NCBI GenBank assembly: GCA_963971305.1
Contig: OZ020307.1
Location: 9,561,501 to 9,625,500 of the forward strand
From: Arcuatula senhousia
Taxonomy: Eukaryota > Mollusca > Bivalvia > Mytilida > Mytilidae
Length of the DNA stretch: 64,000 nt
Reading direction: 5' to 3'
Below are positions 44,630 through 56,464 of the stretch, piece after piece; the first letter of the stretch is position 1, and every line of letters starts with the position of its first letter. The notes under the pieces were generated by a model, which had not been told where the DNA came from, did no database searches, and saw nothing but the letters and a program-made list of their open reading frames with translations. The position numbers and the translations under genes were made by a program.

Positions 44630-45561
44630 TGTCTCGCCTGTCGCAGCTGGACACTGTTTAAAATGAAGTTAGAAATGCAAATATTTAAAGTGACTATACC
44701 AGTGGCAATTTCTCAAAATTTAAATCTGCAATATATTGATGCATATACAATTGTATACCAAATATCAATGGTGTACCATTACTTGTTCACATAAAACAGA
44801 TTAAGAAAACATTAACATTTCGCTTAATCAGTATAAAATCTCAAAGTTACTAAACCATGACTGCAGGAGCATACAGTTAAATGCCCTTGAAATTGATCTG
44901 TACTGACTCTAATGCAACTGCAGACCAAATATCAATAATGTATCATAACATCTTGATGTTAAACAGACTTAAGAAAAATGGTTAATATTGGCCAATACCT
45001 ATAAACTTGCAAAGTCGGTAGACCATGACTGCAGGAGCATACAGATGAAATTATTTTAAAACTGATCTGTACTGATTCTAGTGCAACTGCATACCAAATA
45101 TCAATGGTGTACCACAAATGCTTCATGTTAAACAGGCGTAACAAAAAACGTTAACATTTAGCTAAATTAGTATAAAATCTCAAAGTCACTAGACCGTGAC
45201 TGCAGGAGCCTACAGTTGAATGCCCTTGAAATTGATCGGTACTGATGCTAATGCAACTGCATACCAAATATCAATGGTGTATCATAACTGCTTCATGCTT
45301 AACAGACTTAAAACATGGATAACATTGACCAAATCAATATAAAATCACAAAGTCAGTAAACCGTGACTGCAGGAGCATACAGATAAAATGCTTATAAAAC
45401 TGATATGTACTGATGCTAATGCAACTACACACCAAATATCAATAATGTACCATAACTTGTTCACATAAAAAAACTTTAACAATTGTGGACGCCACCGTCG
45501 CCGCCGTCGGAATCACCATACCTAAGTCTCGCTTTCCGCGACTTTCGTCGCAGGCGAGACA
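44630..45561 (+). mobile_element. Element with TGTCTCGCCTG ends and about 169-bp internal units
   Basis: An 11-bp terminal inverted repeat (TGTCTCGCCTG at 44630, CAGGCGAGACA ending at 45561) encloses about five units. These are marked by CCATGACTGCAGGAGCATAC at about 44855, 45023, 45194 and 45361 (spacing 168, 171, 167) and by ATACCAAATATCAATGGTGT. The right end is CG-rich with the GTCGCCGCCGTCGGAATCAC region. There is no ORF. The architecture parallels 38804-39636. Confidence 0.75.
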
Positions 45562-45767
45562 AGATGTGTCTACATGAAAAAGCGGTATGTCAGGACCCTA
45601 TAGTTTTTTAGTCTTTCTCTTTTGGGTTTTGTCAGGGTGGCAGACAAAGTATGTGAAATAAATGTTTTCTCGTACAGAATTCACTACATATGCAAGTAAA
45701 TCTTCTGTTCCTCCTCGGATAGCTTTTACTGTGTAAAAATCAAATGATAAACATTGAAGTTAAAAAA

Positions 45768-46375
45768 AAAGGGAACAGCGATTGAATTGCTGTAATTCAC
45801 CCTAAAGTCATGGGGAGAAAGGAACAGCGATTGGATTGATGTAATTCACCCTAAAGTCATGGGGAGAAAGGAACAGCGATTGGATTGATGTAATTCACCC
45901 TTAAGTCACGTGGAGAAAGGAACTTAGCGATTGGATTGATGTAATTCACCCTAAAGTCATGGAGAGAAAGGAACAGCGATTGGATTGACATAATTCACCC
46001 TAAAGTCACGGGGAGTAAGGAACAGCGATTGGATTGATGTAATTCACCATAATATCATGGGGAGAAAGGAACAGCTATTGGATTGCTGTAATTTACCGTA
46101 AGGTAACGGGTAGAAAGGAACAGCGATGGGATTGCTGTAATTTACCCTAAGGTAATGGGGAGAAAGGAACAGTGATTGGATTGATGTAATTCACCCTAAA
46201 GTCATGGGGAGAAAGGAATAGCGATTGGATCGATGTAATTCACCTTAAAGTCACGTGGAGAAAGAAACGGCGATTGGATTGCTGTAATTCATCCATAAGT
46301 CACGGGGAGGCCTTCAAGGTGGATGTGGCTTTGGATTGCTGTAGTTCACCCTTAAGTCACAAGGAGACCTTCAAC
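45768..46375. repeat. 49-bp minisatellite, about 12 units
   Basis: Units read GGGGAGAAAGGAACAGCGAT followed by TGGATTGATGTAATTCACCC and TAAAGTCAT, with single-base variants and one-base length changes. The last two units are more diverged (GAGGCCTTCAAGGTGGA forms). There are no coding signs. Confidence 0.95.
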
Positions 46376-46677
46376 GTGGAAGTCCATGACTTCCAGCAAT
46401 TACATAAATAATACAGGCAGATTATCGAATTTACTTCCAAACGAAAGTTTGAGATATTTACAATTCCCAGTGTATGAACTTTTGTCAATTGCTTTTTTGG
46501 GGGGAGGGGTATTATTATGTGAATACTTGCATCCATTTTACATCTGACAAAAACTTCTGTAATTTTGGGTAAAGATCTACACGTAAGAATCAGAACTGTC
46601 TGTCGTAATGTTTATTTTTACTCTTTCATCTGAAAACCATTTCTTTTTGTCTTATCAGACAGTGAAGTCTGCTTTTT
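46376..46677. other. Spacer
   Basis: Nothing recognised apart from a T-to-G rich tract at 46494-46507. Confidence 0.4.
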
Positions 46678-47010
46678 AGCTCATTGTCATCACTCGGCGT
46701 CCATCGTCCGTCGTCCATAAACTCGTAAAATGTTAACTCCTTTGACACCATATTAAGTTCAATTGCATCCAAACTTGGTATGTCAAAATTCGCACATACA
46801 ATAAAAGTGATCAGCACCTCAAGATTTATCTGCCCTGAAATTTCAAAGAAGATCCAACAACCCATGTAGGAGTAAATTACCCTTTTTCTTGATTTTTGTT
46901 TTAATAAATTCTGCACTTATTAATCTCAATATCTTAAAAACAATGTAAGATATTTAAGAAATATAAATTGCATATTGTTGAAAACACCAAGATCTACAAA
47001 ATATGTTATA
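46678..47010 (+). mobile_element. AGCTCA-family fragment, 5' part
   Basis: It starts TAGCTCATTGTCATCACTCG with GCGTCCATCG and continues with CTGCCCTGAAATTTC and CCCATGTAGGAGTAAATTAC, colinear with 24270-24900. It is truncated on the right. Confidence 0.65.
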
Positions 47011-48332
47011 AGGTCAAAGTTGTAGGACCATTCCTTTTGCAGTTTTTCCCTTAACAATTTTCCCAGCATTACATTAAAAACGTTTACACCTCTGACACCT
47101 TAAGCCAAATTGTAAATAATCTTGGTAGAGTTGTTTATTATCATTGAATGTATGGAAATATTATGGGGATTTATGATTGGTTGTAATTCGTGGCCGCCAT
47201 GGCTAAAATATAATATAGGGGTAAACTGTAGTTTTTTGCAAATAGCTTAAAAATTGTGGATGTTCGTTTTCCAACAAATAAGATTTTAACTTCTTTTAAA
47301 GATTCCCGATGCAAAAAATCATCGCCCATCCTGAAGTTAAATACGTGAACGACTAAATTGCAAAGCTGAGTTGTTGACGCGGAATAGGCTTGTCTGTCGT
47401 TATAAAATTGCTTAGTATGCTCTTTAAATATATCAAATTTAACCACTTTATAACATGGGTTAATAGGAACTTAGCGAGGCGATAATTTGTTTATGTAAAA
47501 CACATTTTTCATAAAAATATACATTACAGCTTCCTTAGGAAGTAACATTACATATAAAGAAGAGAGTGTCTCCCTTGGGTTTGTCTATTGACAAAGAAAA
47601 TGAGGTAGATTCTACTAAGCATCCGTTTATGTCGTTTGACATAATTTGAATTTAAGATAATGATATCATAAGCTCATTCTGACTTTTAATTTCATTTATG
47701 TCTTGTTGTAGTAATTCCAGACGTTTTTTTCGCTGTTTAAAGACACTGCAGGGAAAAGGCTTGTCAGCAAAACTAAAAACATAACTAATTTATGCTTTAA
47801 ATCATGCGAAAATGTGATTTTTTTAACATCGTAACTTTTTTTTAAACGTGTAGTTTTCCAGACGTGGAGAGATGTGATATTAAAATTATTATACTTACAC
47901 AAATATTTGTGAATGGCATGTCCATCCAGGATAAACAGTTTTTAGAAAGAAATGGACGCTCTGTTAGAAAATTTGTTCAGTTTGATAAACAAAAAAATAA
48001 CAATAATGTTTGTCCCAGTAATAGAATTCGTAACCATAGTTGAAATAATTACAACTCAACGCCCAAAGAATCCAGTTGAATCAAGATCTACAGTTTCAAA
48101 TTCATATAGTGTACTTTACATTAACAAACGAAACGAAGGCTGAAAGAAGACTCAAGAAATACAACACTTGAAGGACTTTGATGACAACTAGGCGCTTGTG
48201 TTCCAAACACACCAGCCGAGAAGAAAATCCAGACCAGTATCAAAGCAAGACTAAATCTTGAAAATAAGCTTATTACAAAATTACCAATCTCAAATGTCTG
48301 AGAGGAAAGACCAAACAAGGAAGACAGAAAAA
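47011..48332. other. Unique AT-rich sequence
   Basis: No supported gene. The minus-strand 91-residue open frame at 47171-47446 has no recognised domain. Confidence 0.4.
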
Positions 48333-48369
48333 ATGAAGATCGCAATGTTTTTACTTGCAATTGGTTCAG
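48333..48369 (+). CDS. Possible signal-peptide exon, weak candidate
   Basis: ATG in an A-rich context encodes MKIAMFLLAIGS followed by CAG and a donor-like GTATTT. This resembles a first coding exon of a secreted protein, but no downstream exon is identified, so it is weak. Confidence 0.15.
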
Positions 48370-48775
48370 GTATTTCAAAAGCTATGGTGGGTTAAATACG
48401 CTATATGGCACACAGGCTTCCCTTTTATTGTGATCTCAGAGTCTGGTGGTAACACGAAACACAACGCAGTCACATTAAGGATATATGGGTTATCATTTCA
48501 GTACAGCATCCAGCCATACACTAATCAAAACAATCTCAAAAGCTCTTGTCTAGAATAATTTTTATTTTTTTCCACCAGAAATGGACGTTTTGTCTGCAAA
48601 TATACAATCACTAGATACGTTTGGTTATTCAGACTGTTTGCTGATACATGAATGGAAGTATGATATAATACCACACTGAATATTTTGAATAAAACATTTG
48701 AAAAAAAATAGTTTTTCCTCTGTCCTTTTTTATTTGCTCTTAAGTTTGTGTTTTCATTTTGTAATATTTATCTGC

Positions 48776-50814
48776 CCAATCCTATTCTATTTGTTTGATA
48801 ATATAACATTTTTTAACTAACCCAATCAATAACATTCTAAAAATATTTTAAAGAAGCAGAGGTACCAATGGGGTATCCGAATGTCAAAAGTCCGAAAGGG
48901 CAGAGACAAAACCAGTAAACACTAACAAGAACGGGACAAAAACAGACAACATGTAAAACATTGAAACACAAATTAACTGAATATCAATCAACAACGCGAA
49001 CTGCAGTCGAAACAAGAGTGAACTCAGATACTGAAAATAAAATTAAAATGATCAATTTGGAGCGAACTTGAATTCTCTTAATTACTAATTTCAATTTCTT
49101 TCGAGGAAATGATACAGAATGAAGATCAAGGCCTTTTCTAAACTAACACAGATTTATAGCTTGCTATTGCCTCTCAAATTAAACTTATATACACTGTAAC
49201 TATAAAATGCATAAAATGGAAGTCTGTAGGGTTCTTAGAGAAACGTTTGTATTATGTAAAATAGAAGAAAATGGCTCTACTACTCACGCAATCTCAAACA
49301 TTGTACCAAAACACGTCAGAGTAAACCCAAAATACAACATTAGACCTATCACAATTAGCTGGGATAAATCTTGTATAAAATACAAGGAGGAAACAAAATA
49401 ACAAGTAACTCATCAATTAAAGCAAGGAAAATCACAATTGCGTAGATTTTAGAAAAGAAGCGACCTGCATATTGTTTATCTCAATTGTAATATTTTTATA
49501 TTCATATTAACTCATATGCTTCTGAATTATTTTGAAAGATAAATATATATACATTCTTTATTTACAACTCCTGCAATAAAAATCCCCTTTACGCCTAGGG
49601 TAGCAGTAAAAAGGTTTCCCTGATTTTTACACCCTCACGCATTGGGATAGCGTAAAGGTTTATAAATTTATAAGTATATACCCCTTATACAAGAAGCTCA
49701 CCTGTTATTCAATTGATATACAAAGAACTGTAAGTCTGTGAAATGGTAAATTTTAACGTTCGAAGAGGAACAACTATAAAGAAAAGTCTTACAACTTTGA
49801 CCCCTTGCATAATTTGTAGATCTCTGTGTGCCTAGCCATATGCAATTTATTTTATTTTTTTTCATTTTTTTTATTAAATATTTTGTATAGTTCAAAGTGC
49901 AAAATTTGGAGAAAAAAATCAAGAAAAATTACAATAACTCTTACATTAGTTGCTGGATCTTCTTTTAAATTTCATGGCCGGTAAATCTTTAAAGGTGTTA
50001 TCCACTTTTTGCTTCCTACCGGAATTTTATTATCAGTAACCCTTTCGTACTTATTTACAAAAACTGCTATTTACCCCTACGTTATAGTTTTAACCATAAC
50101 AGCCATGTTTCTCGTCAAACCAAAAATCCGAACAATGGTTTTTTTTCTGAATTGCTGCTTGATTGTGGGCTGCGTCGCGTACACTTATTCCACGTCTCAT
50201 TATTTTCTATCTTGTAAAGAAAATACTATAAAACAATCCTATTATGTCTGTCTACATTTGGCTAAGTGGTTTTGAAGAAGATTTTTTGAAAAAAATGAAA
50301 ACAAAAAGCCGTCACAATGGTCAATTTTGGAAATATGAAAACTGTGTCTTTCCCACATATATTCCAGTACTCGAAAATATATAAGAGCATACAACTAGTT
50401 GTCAAGATATTAGGCTAAAAAAGTAAAAAATTTGGGAAAAAATCAAGAAAAATTTAATAACCCCTAAAATGGCTGTAAGAAATTCTTCAAAAATTCAGGG
50501 CAGGTTGATCTTGATGTGCTATTTATTTTTAACATTCAACAGAGTTTGGATATCTGTTACCTTATTTGAATAATTTGCAAAAGTCTGCAATTTACCCTTG
50601 TTCTATTTTTAGCTATGGTGGCCATGTATTTTGTCGAAACAAAAATTCGAACGGTAGTTTAATAGTAAACTATGAAGCAAATACTTAACATGAGTAGCCT
50701 TGGTATTTTTGTTCTGAACTGCGATCAATAAAGGAAAAACTTTTAAAAATCAAGCTCTCAGATTTTTTTGGTATCAATAATCAGCATCATTTTTTATAAC
50801 TGAAATCATTTACA
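48776..50814 (+). repeat. Tandem segmental duplication, unit 1 (left part)
   Basis: Blocks here recur at 52795-53770 and 54375-54933. Examples are CAATTTCTTTCGAGGAAATG (49088 and 52800), CCCTTTACGCCTAGGGTAGC (49586 and 53150) and AATCAGCATCATTT (50779; related at 53755). No ORF is conserved across copies. An RT-family A tail (48854-49029) is inserted near its left edge and an RT element at its right edge. Confidence 0.7.
48854..49029 (-). mobile_element. RT-family A 3' tail, 5'-truncated
   Basis: Minus-strand tail copy. It has GAAGCAGAGGTACCAATGGG on plus and GTCCGAAAGGGCAGAGACAA, nearly identical to the copy at 34719-34920. Confidence 0.8.
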
Positions 50815-52081
50815 CACTGGAACAAGTTTGCAGTATGCTTGATTTCCTCATTGACAACATATTTGTCACCTTCGGAGGAGAGATTTTTCAACAACAAATC
50901 GGCATTCCAATGGGCACAAACTGTGCTCCTCTCCTCGCCGATTTGTTTTTATACTCTTACGAGACTGAATTTCTTCAGGGACTCGTAAAGAACAAGATGA
51001 TGAAAGAGGCAAGGTCATTTAATCTTACATTCAGATATATTGATGATGTCCTTTCTGTCAATAACACTTCATTAATATTTGGTAGATGGATTCCTTCAAT
51101 ATATCCTCCAGAATTGGAGATTAAAGAGACCACCGAATCAAATTGCTTCACGTCTTTCTCGGATTTGCACCTCGAATTCGACCCAGGTGGTCATCTCAGT
51201 ACAAAAATTTACGATAAACGAGACGATTTTAATTTTCAAATTATTAATTTTCCTAATCTACAGAGCAATATACCTACTTCTCCTGCGGTGTTTATTTTTC
51301 TCAACTTATTCGATATGCCAGAGCTTGCACACATTTCACAGATTTTTTGATCAGACACCGATTTCTTCGTGACCGACTTTTGGAGCAGGGCTATAAGAAA
51401 ATACGTCTCATACGATCCCTAAAAAATTCTTTCTTCGTTATCAGCCACTAGTAGAAAAGTTTAAAATTGAGTTAAAAGATATGATAGTTAGTTGTTTTAA
51501 TTAGTGTTTGACTGGTCTGCTGTACTGAGATGATCACCTCAATATCCTTATTGTGTCTCACAACTATGTTGTGTTCTCTGATCATTACCGGATCCTAAGC
51601 TCGCAATGGAAGAGGGAGGTTTGGCGCCATAAAACCTGGTTTAACCCACCACTTCTCTAGAAGTGCCTGTACCAAGTCAGGACCACTGCGATCTTTGATT
51701 CTTTTTGCTCCATAACAACCCTCAGAACTTCGAGATTTTGTTTATGTTATATTCCATATCATATCTTGTTCAACTTAGAAACTTTATTCCAAGTAAATAT
51801 TACAGCATCGCTCAATTTATAAAATACATGTATAAGCTAAGCAAATTTAACAGTGTATAATATTTTTTACGTAACTATATATTATAGACTTGAAGATCGC
51901 AATGGAAGTGGGAGGTTTGGCGCCTTAAAATCTGGTTTAACCCACCATTTCGTTTGAAATGCCTATACCAAGCCATGACCATTGCGATCCACCAATTCTC
52001 CGGTATGACTGATTCGTTTTTGTCATTTTCTCTGGACTATGAGATTGATCATTCAAGTTCGGTAGTTTTGTTATTACCTTT
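50815..52081 (+). mobile_element. Penelope-type retroelement, family B, with 7-bp target duplication
   Basis: A 1,267-bp insertion is flanked by ATTTACA (50808-50814 and 52082-52088). The uninterrupted sister sequence at 53775-53800 shows the empty-site form (TTTTTACATAATATTT). It holds an RT remnant (50826-51451) and a 3' region with two direct copies of a module of about 105 bp (51595-51700 and 51892-52000). The second module is bounded by inverted GATCGCAATGG and CCATTGCGATC. The 3' end reads GTAGTTTTGTTATTACCTTT. The same 3' end occurs alone at 60111-60269. It is 5'-truncated. Confidence 0.75.
50826..51451 (+). pseudogene. Reverse transcriptase remnant, catalytic box intact
   Basis: The frame starting near 50835 reads FLIDNIFVTFGGEIFQQQIG, IPMGTNCAPLLADLFLYSYE, SFNLTFRYIDDVLSVNN, YPPELEIKETT, DLHLEFDPGGHLSTKIYDKR and DDFNF. 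The YIDD box (51036-51047) is intact. A deletion near 51289 shifts the frame, after which VYFSQLIRYARACTHFTDF and EQGYKKIRLIRSLKNSFF follow to a TAG at 51449-51451. The N-terminal fingers are missing (5' truncation) and no GIY-YIG endonuclease domain is visible. It is the least decayed RT copy in the window and gives the best guide to the ancestral residues. Confidence 0.8.
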
Positions 52082-52088
52082 ATTTACA

Positions 52089-53774
52089 TAATATTATTAT
52101 CTTAACCTGTGCTGCATTTTCTTTCACCAAAAATGATTCATGACATTTTTTATTTCACTCTTTCAAATTAAATGGTCGGTCCTTTAATATTAGCATTTGG
52201 ATTGAAGTTAATTGATTATCCTTCAATGTGCATGCAAGCAGCTAGTCATGAGATGCCTTTTTATTTGTATTCGTGCTTCCTTTGTATGCCTTCTTGTCAA
52301 TACCAAAGTAAAGAACCATAATCTAAGAACAGATTGTCATTGTATGACGTAGGGAGGAAATGATAGACAATAGAACATACCGTACGGTTCTGGAGTTTAT
52401 ATTAGAATCCAATACAGTACATACACGTGCCACAGTTTAACAGCAGATGAGAGTTGACAAGAACAAAATAGGGAAATAAACAGTATTTTCATCAACACGT
52501 AAATATAGCAAACTTCTTTAAATAAACAAAACTAAATACATCTTATTAACATGTTCGTATAACATGCGTGTTAAACTAAAAATGTACAAAATAAGACATA
52601 CTTTGTTTCAATTCTATGTTCGTGAAAAATGATATTAAGCTTCCTAAATCTTTATTGACCTCTACTTATATATCTAACATTTGTGTAAACCACAAGTTTC
52701 TGGAAGGCAATCATAATTACCAGAAAATGAAAGATAGCATAACAGCTTAATTACAGAGACATTTGTGGGAGGGGGGCGTTTACTTCAGATGTGGAGCTCT
52801 CAATTTCTTTCGAGGAAATGATACATAATGAAGGTCAAGGCCTTTTATAAACTAACACAGCTTTATAGCCCGCTATTGCCTCTCAAATTGAACTGATTTT
52901 CACTTACTATAAAATGCCAATATGTTGATGATGAATTTCAGTGGAAGACATAAAGGGTTCTTAGAGAAACGTTTGTATTATGTAGAATAGAAGAAAATGG
53001 CTGTACTACTGACGCAATATCAACCATTTTACCAAAATACGTCAGAGTATACCCAAAATATAACTAATTTTATATTCATAACTTATATGCTTCTGAATCA
53101 TTTCTAAAGATATATACATTATTTATTTACAACTCCTGCAATACAAATCCCCTTTACGCCTAAGGTAGCAGAAAAAGGGTTTCTCTGATTTTTACATCCT
53201 CACGCACAGAGATAACGTAAAGGTTTACAAAAAATATATCCCTTATTCAAGAGGCTCACCTAATATTCAATTAGACTTATAAGCTGGATATACAAAGGAC
53301 TGTTAGTCTGTTAAATGGTCAATTTTAACGGTCTAAGAGGAACAACTCTCATAAAGAAAGATCTTACAACTTTGGCTCCTTGCATAATTTGTAGATGTTT
53401 ATGCGTTTAACCATATGCAATTTGATTTTTGTCAAATATATTGTATAGTTTTAAGATATGTGGCAATATAAGTGCAACATTTTTTTTTGAAATCCCCAAA
53501 AAGGACAATAATTCTAACATTAATGGTTGGATCTTCTTTGCAATTTCGTGACTGGTAGATCTTTTAAGGAGTTGTCCACTTTTTGCTTCTTTTCGGAATT
53601 TTATCATCAGTAATCATTTTGTATTTATTTGCAAAAAAACTGCTATTTACTCTTATGTCCTATTTTAGCCATAGCAGCCATGTTTCTCGTCAAACCCAAA
53701 ATCCGAACGATCGAATAAAAAAATTAAGCTCTCAGAATGTTTTTGGTTTTAATGATTAGCATAATTTAATATAA
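52089..53774 (+). repeat. Tandem segmental duplication, unit 2
   Basis: It contains block A (TTCGTGCTTCCTTTGTATGC, 52260; TACCGTACGGTTCTGGAGTT, 52379), then ACAAGTTTCTGGAAGGCAAT (52690), the CTTTCGAGGAAATG block and the TTTACGCC block. It repeats the organisation of the neighbouring units with a period near 1.7 kb (52197 to 53892). A short MITE-end remnant (AAATTAAATGGTCGGTCCTT) lies at 52164-52184, just before the comparable position. Confidence 0.7.
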
Positions 53775-54933
53775 CAGAAATCTTTTTACATAATATTTCT
53801 ATCTTGACCTCTGCTGCATATTCTTTATCCGAAAATGAGATTCATGACATTTTTTTTTTCATTCTTTCAAACTTTAATAAATTATTAACATTTGGGTTGA
53901 ATTTAATTGACTATCCTTCAATGTGCATGTACGCAACTATTCAGGAGGTGCCTTTCAATTTGTATTCGTGCTTCCTTTGTATGCCTTCTTGCCAATACCA
54001 AAGTAAAGAATAAGAATTTAAGAACAGAATAATTATCTCTGTATGACGTAGGGAGGGAATGACAGACAATAGAACCTACCGTACGGTTCTGGAGTTTATA
54101 TTATAATCCAATACAGTTCATACACGTGCCACAGTTTAACAGCAGATGATATTTGACAACAACAAAATTAGGAAATAAACAATATCAATACGTAAATATA
54201 GTAATTTTCTTTATATGATTAAAACTAAATACTAATATCTTATTAACAGGCTCGTATAACATGCGTGATAAACTAAAAAAGCACGATATCTCCTAAGACA
54301 TACGTATGTTTTAAAGGGGAAATTAAAGACAGCTATGTATATTAATATTGTTTGAAAAGGTCTTACTTTTGCTCAATCCTATTATATTTGTTTGACAATT
54401 AAGTACAATTTAATTAGCCCTTTAAAAATATTTTGCTTTAAAATACCACTAAGACACTGAAAAAATACTCAAAAACAAATTGAAATTTATAGAAAATAAT
54501 GATCAATTTTGAGTTAAATTTTATTAAAGTAATGCTTTCACAAATAGAAGTTTTATTTTAGAATGCTATATAATTAAGGTCGAGCTCACTCATAAACGAA
54601 CACAGCTAGCTACTCGAATAAATCTAATTTACGCTATCACTGCCATGACTGTAAAATGCAAAAAGTTTGATGATTTTGTTCAACTTCCTTAGAGACAGGT
54701 TTGTATATTGTCAAATAAAAGAAAACAAAATGGCTCTACAACTCATGCAATATTAACATTTTACCAAAACATGTTGGAATAAAAAACCGAAAAACAGCAT
54801 GAGAACTTTTACCATTGGCTGGAATTAAATATGTATAAAACAAGGATTTAAGCGAAATAACAATTAACTCAATTAAAGCAATGAAAATAATGTTTTAGAC
54901 TTTGTTCAGTCACTTTTCTTAATTTTTTATATA
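53775..54933 (+). repeat. Tandem segmental duplication, unit 3
   Basis: Block A recurs at 53876-54310 (TTCGTGCTTCCTTTGTATGC at 53965; TACCGTACGGTTCTGGAGTT at 54077), followed by the CAATCCTATTATATTTGTTT block (54377, like 48776) and the TTTACCAAAACATGT block. The Tc1-type element interrupts it at 54934. Confidence 0.7.
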
Positions 54934-55234
54934 CTGAGTGACAATGAAAACGCAACACTAAACATTTAAAAATATTTTTGTTAATCTTTAAAATAAAAAA
55001 TTAAAACCTATGTTAAGTGGTTTCGACATGCGTCAGTAATCTTTCGATTAAGTCACGGTCTATTGGTTTTTAAAGTTTTACCGTCCGTCGTATGTCCACT
55101 ATAATGCACGAAAATTTCACTTTGGTGCGAAGACATGCATGATTGATTTCAAAACAAGTCGATTTTGTAACCTTAACTAACGTCCTTGAATATCCCATTG
55201 CACGTTTTAAGATGGAACATTAACCAGAGTAATT

Positions 55235-56254
55235 ATGGCACGACTTTCTGACAACGAACGACACCAGGTTTTGGGCATGATTCAGGGAGGCATGTCTCGA
55301 CGTGAAATTGCCCGTAGGATGAACTGCTCTGCATCGACAATCACTCGTTTGGCCCAACGGCATGAACAGACCGGCTCAGTTAACGACAGACCTCGCCCAG
55401 GAAGAGGACGAGTGACAACACCCCAGCAAGATCGTTACATTCGTTTGCAGCACTTACGTGATCGATTCCGCACTGCCGCCCAAACAGCACGAGAAACTAT
55501 AGGAGTACACGGAAGGCGGATAGAAGCAAATACAGTCCGACGTCGTCTACGTCGTAACGGGCTCAACGCAAGACGACCATTTCGTGGAAACATTCTTACA
55601 CCACTGAGACGTCGGAATCGCCTTGCATGGACCCAGCAGCGTCAACGATGGTTACACAGACAATGGACATCTGTTTTATGGTCTGACGAGTCACGTTTTC
55701 ACTTACGTCATAGTGACGGTCGCACGCGTGTTTGGAGACGTAGAGGAGAACGTTATGTTGATCCGTGTATTCAAGAGACCGACCGATGGGGTGGCGGAAG
55801 TGTTATGGTGTGGGGAGGCATGTCAACAAACTATCGTACACCACTGGTGGTTGTTAATGGCACTTTAACTGCTCAACGCTACATTGATGAAGTCCTACGA
55901 CCAACTGTTGTTCCGTTCCTTCAGGCACACCAAGACCTTCATCTTTTTCAACAGGACAACGCTCGTCCCCATTCTGCTCGAATCACGCGTAACTTTATGA
56001 ATGCAAACAACGTGCAAACACTTCCGTGGCCAGCCTTTTCACCCGACTTAAGCCCGATAGAACACTTATGGGATCAACTAGGGCAAGCTGTGCGAAGACG
56101 TCAACCACCGCCAATCACGATTCGCCAGCTCGAAATCGCTTTGCAAGATGAGTGGAATAACATCCCACAAGACCGTATCCGTCGTTTAGTTCGTTCTATG
56201 CCAATGAGATGTCGTGCATGCGTCGCTGCAAATGGAGGACACATTCGATATTGA
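55235..56254 (+). CDS. Tc1/mariner-family transposase, DD34E
   Basis: A 339-residue protein that would cut and paste the surrounding element by binding its terminal repeats in the nucleus. Residues 1-50 form the first helix-turn-helix (SRREIARRMNCSASTITRLA). RPRPGRGR (52-59) is the GRPR-like linker. Residues 65-115 form the second helix-turn-helix (NTVRRRLRRNGLNARRP). The catalytic triad is D151 in WSDESRF, D241 in QQDNARPH and E276 in SPIEHLWD, with exactly 34 residues between the last two (DD34E). The glycine-rich WGGGSVMVWGGMS box is at 185-197. The length (339 residues) is normal for Tc1 proteins. The start is the first ATG after the 5' untranslated part. No frame shift or stop occurs and all key residues are present, so the enzyme could be functional. 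Confidence 0.97.
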   Translation: MARLSDNERHQVLGMIQGGMSRREIARRMNCSASTITRLAQRHEQTGSVNDRPRPGRGRVTTPQQDRYIRLQHLRDRFRTAAQTARETIGVHGRRIEANTVRRRLRRNGLNARRPFRGNILTPLRRRNRLAWTQQRQRWLHRQWTSVLWSDESRFHLRHSDGRTRVWRRRGERYVDPCIQETDRWGGGSVMVWGGMSTNYRTPLVVVNGTLTAQRYIDEVLRPTVVPFLQAHQDLHLFQQDNARPHSARITRNFMNANNVQTLPWPAFSPDLSPIEHLWDQLGQAVRRRQPPPITIRQLEIALQDEWNNIPQDRIRRLVRSMPMRCRACVAANGGHIRY

Positions 56255-56309
56255 AAATGGAAAATGTGTAATTGACTATGAATGAATTAACAAACAATAT
56301 TCACAATGA

Positions 56310-56315
56310 AATAAA
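56310..56315 (+). promoter_or_regulatory. Polyadenylation signal AATAAA
   Basis: It lies 55 bases after the transposase stop and inside the element, the usual position for Tc1 elements. Confidence 0.6.
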
Positions 56316-56464
56316 CTTTATGTGGCAAATGCTGTAATCGATCCATTCATAATGTTTAAAAGACTTTATTGCAATTATTGTTAAAATCTATACTTTATTG
56401 ATATAAATTATATTTTTGTACATCTTAGTGTTGCGTTTTCATTGTCACTCAGTATATGTTAAAT

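Larger units (their letters stand above)
54934..56452 (+). mobile_element. Intact Tc1-type DNA transposon
   Basis: The 1,519-bp element has perfect 28-bp terminal inverted repeats starting CTGAGTGACAATGAAAACGC and ending AACACTAA, flanked by TA (54932-54933 and 56453-56454). It encodes one uninterrupted transposase (55235-56254) with a polyadenylation signal AATAAA at 56310. Perfect repeats and an unbroken gene suggest recent insertion and possible activity. The gene is clearly GC-richer than the surrounding DNA, which fits horizontal acquisition but does not prove it. Confidence 0.95.

Noticed and set aside
49207..49401. 64-residue open frame in the duplicated block as a small gene
   Set aside because: The homologous blocks at 52950 and 54690 have stops at corresponding positions, so the frame is not conserved.
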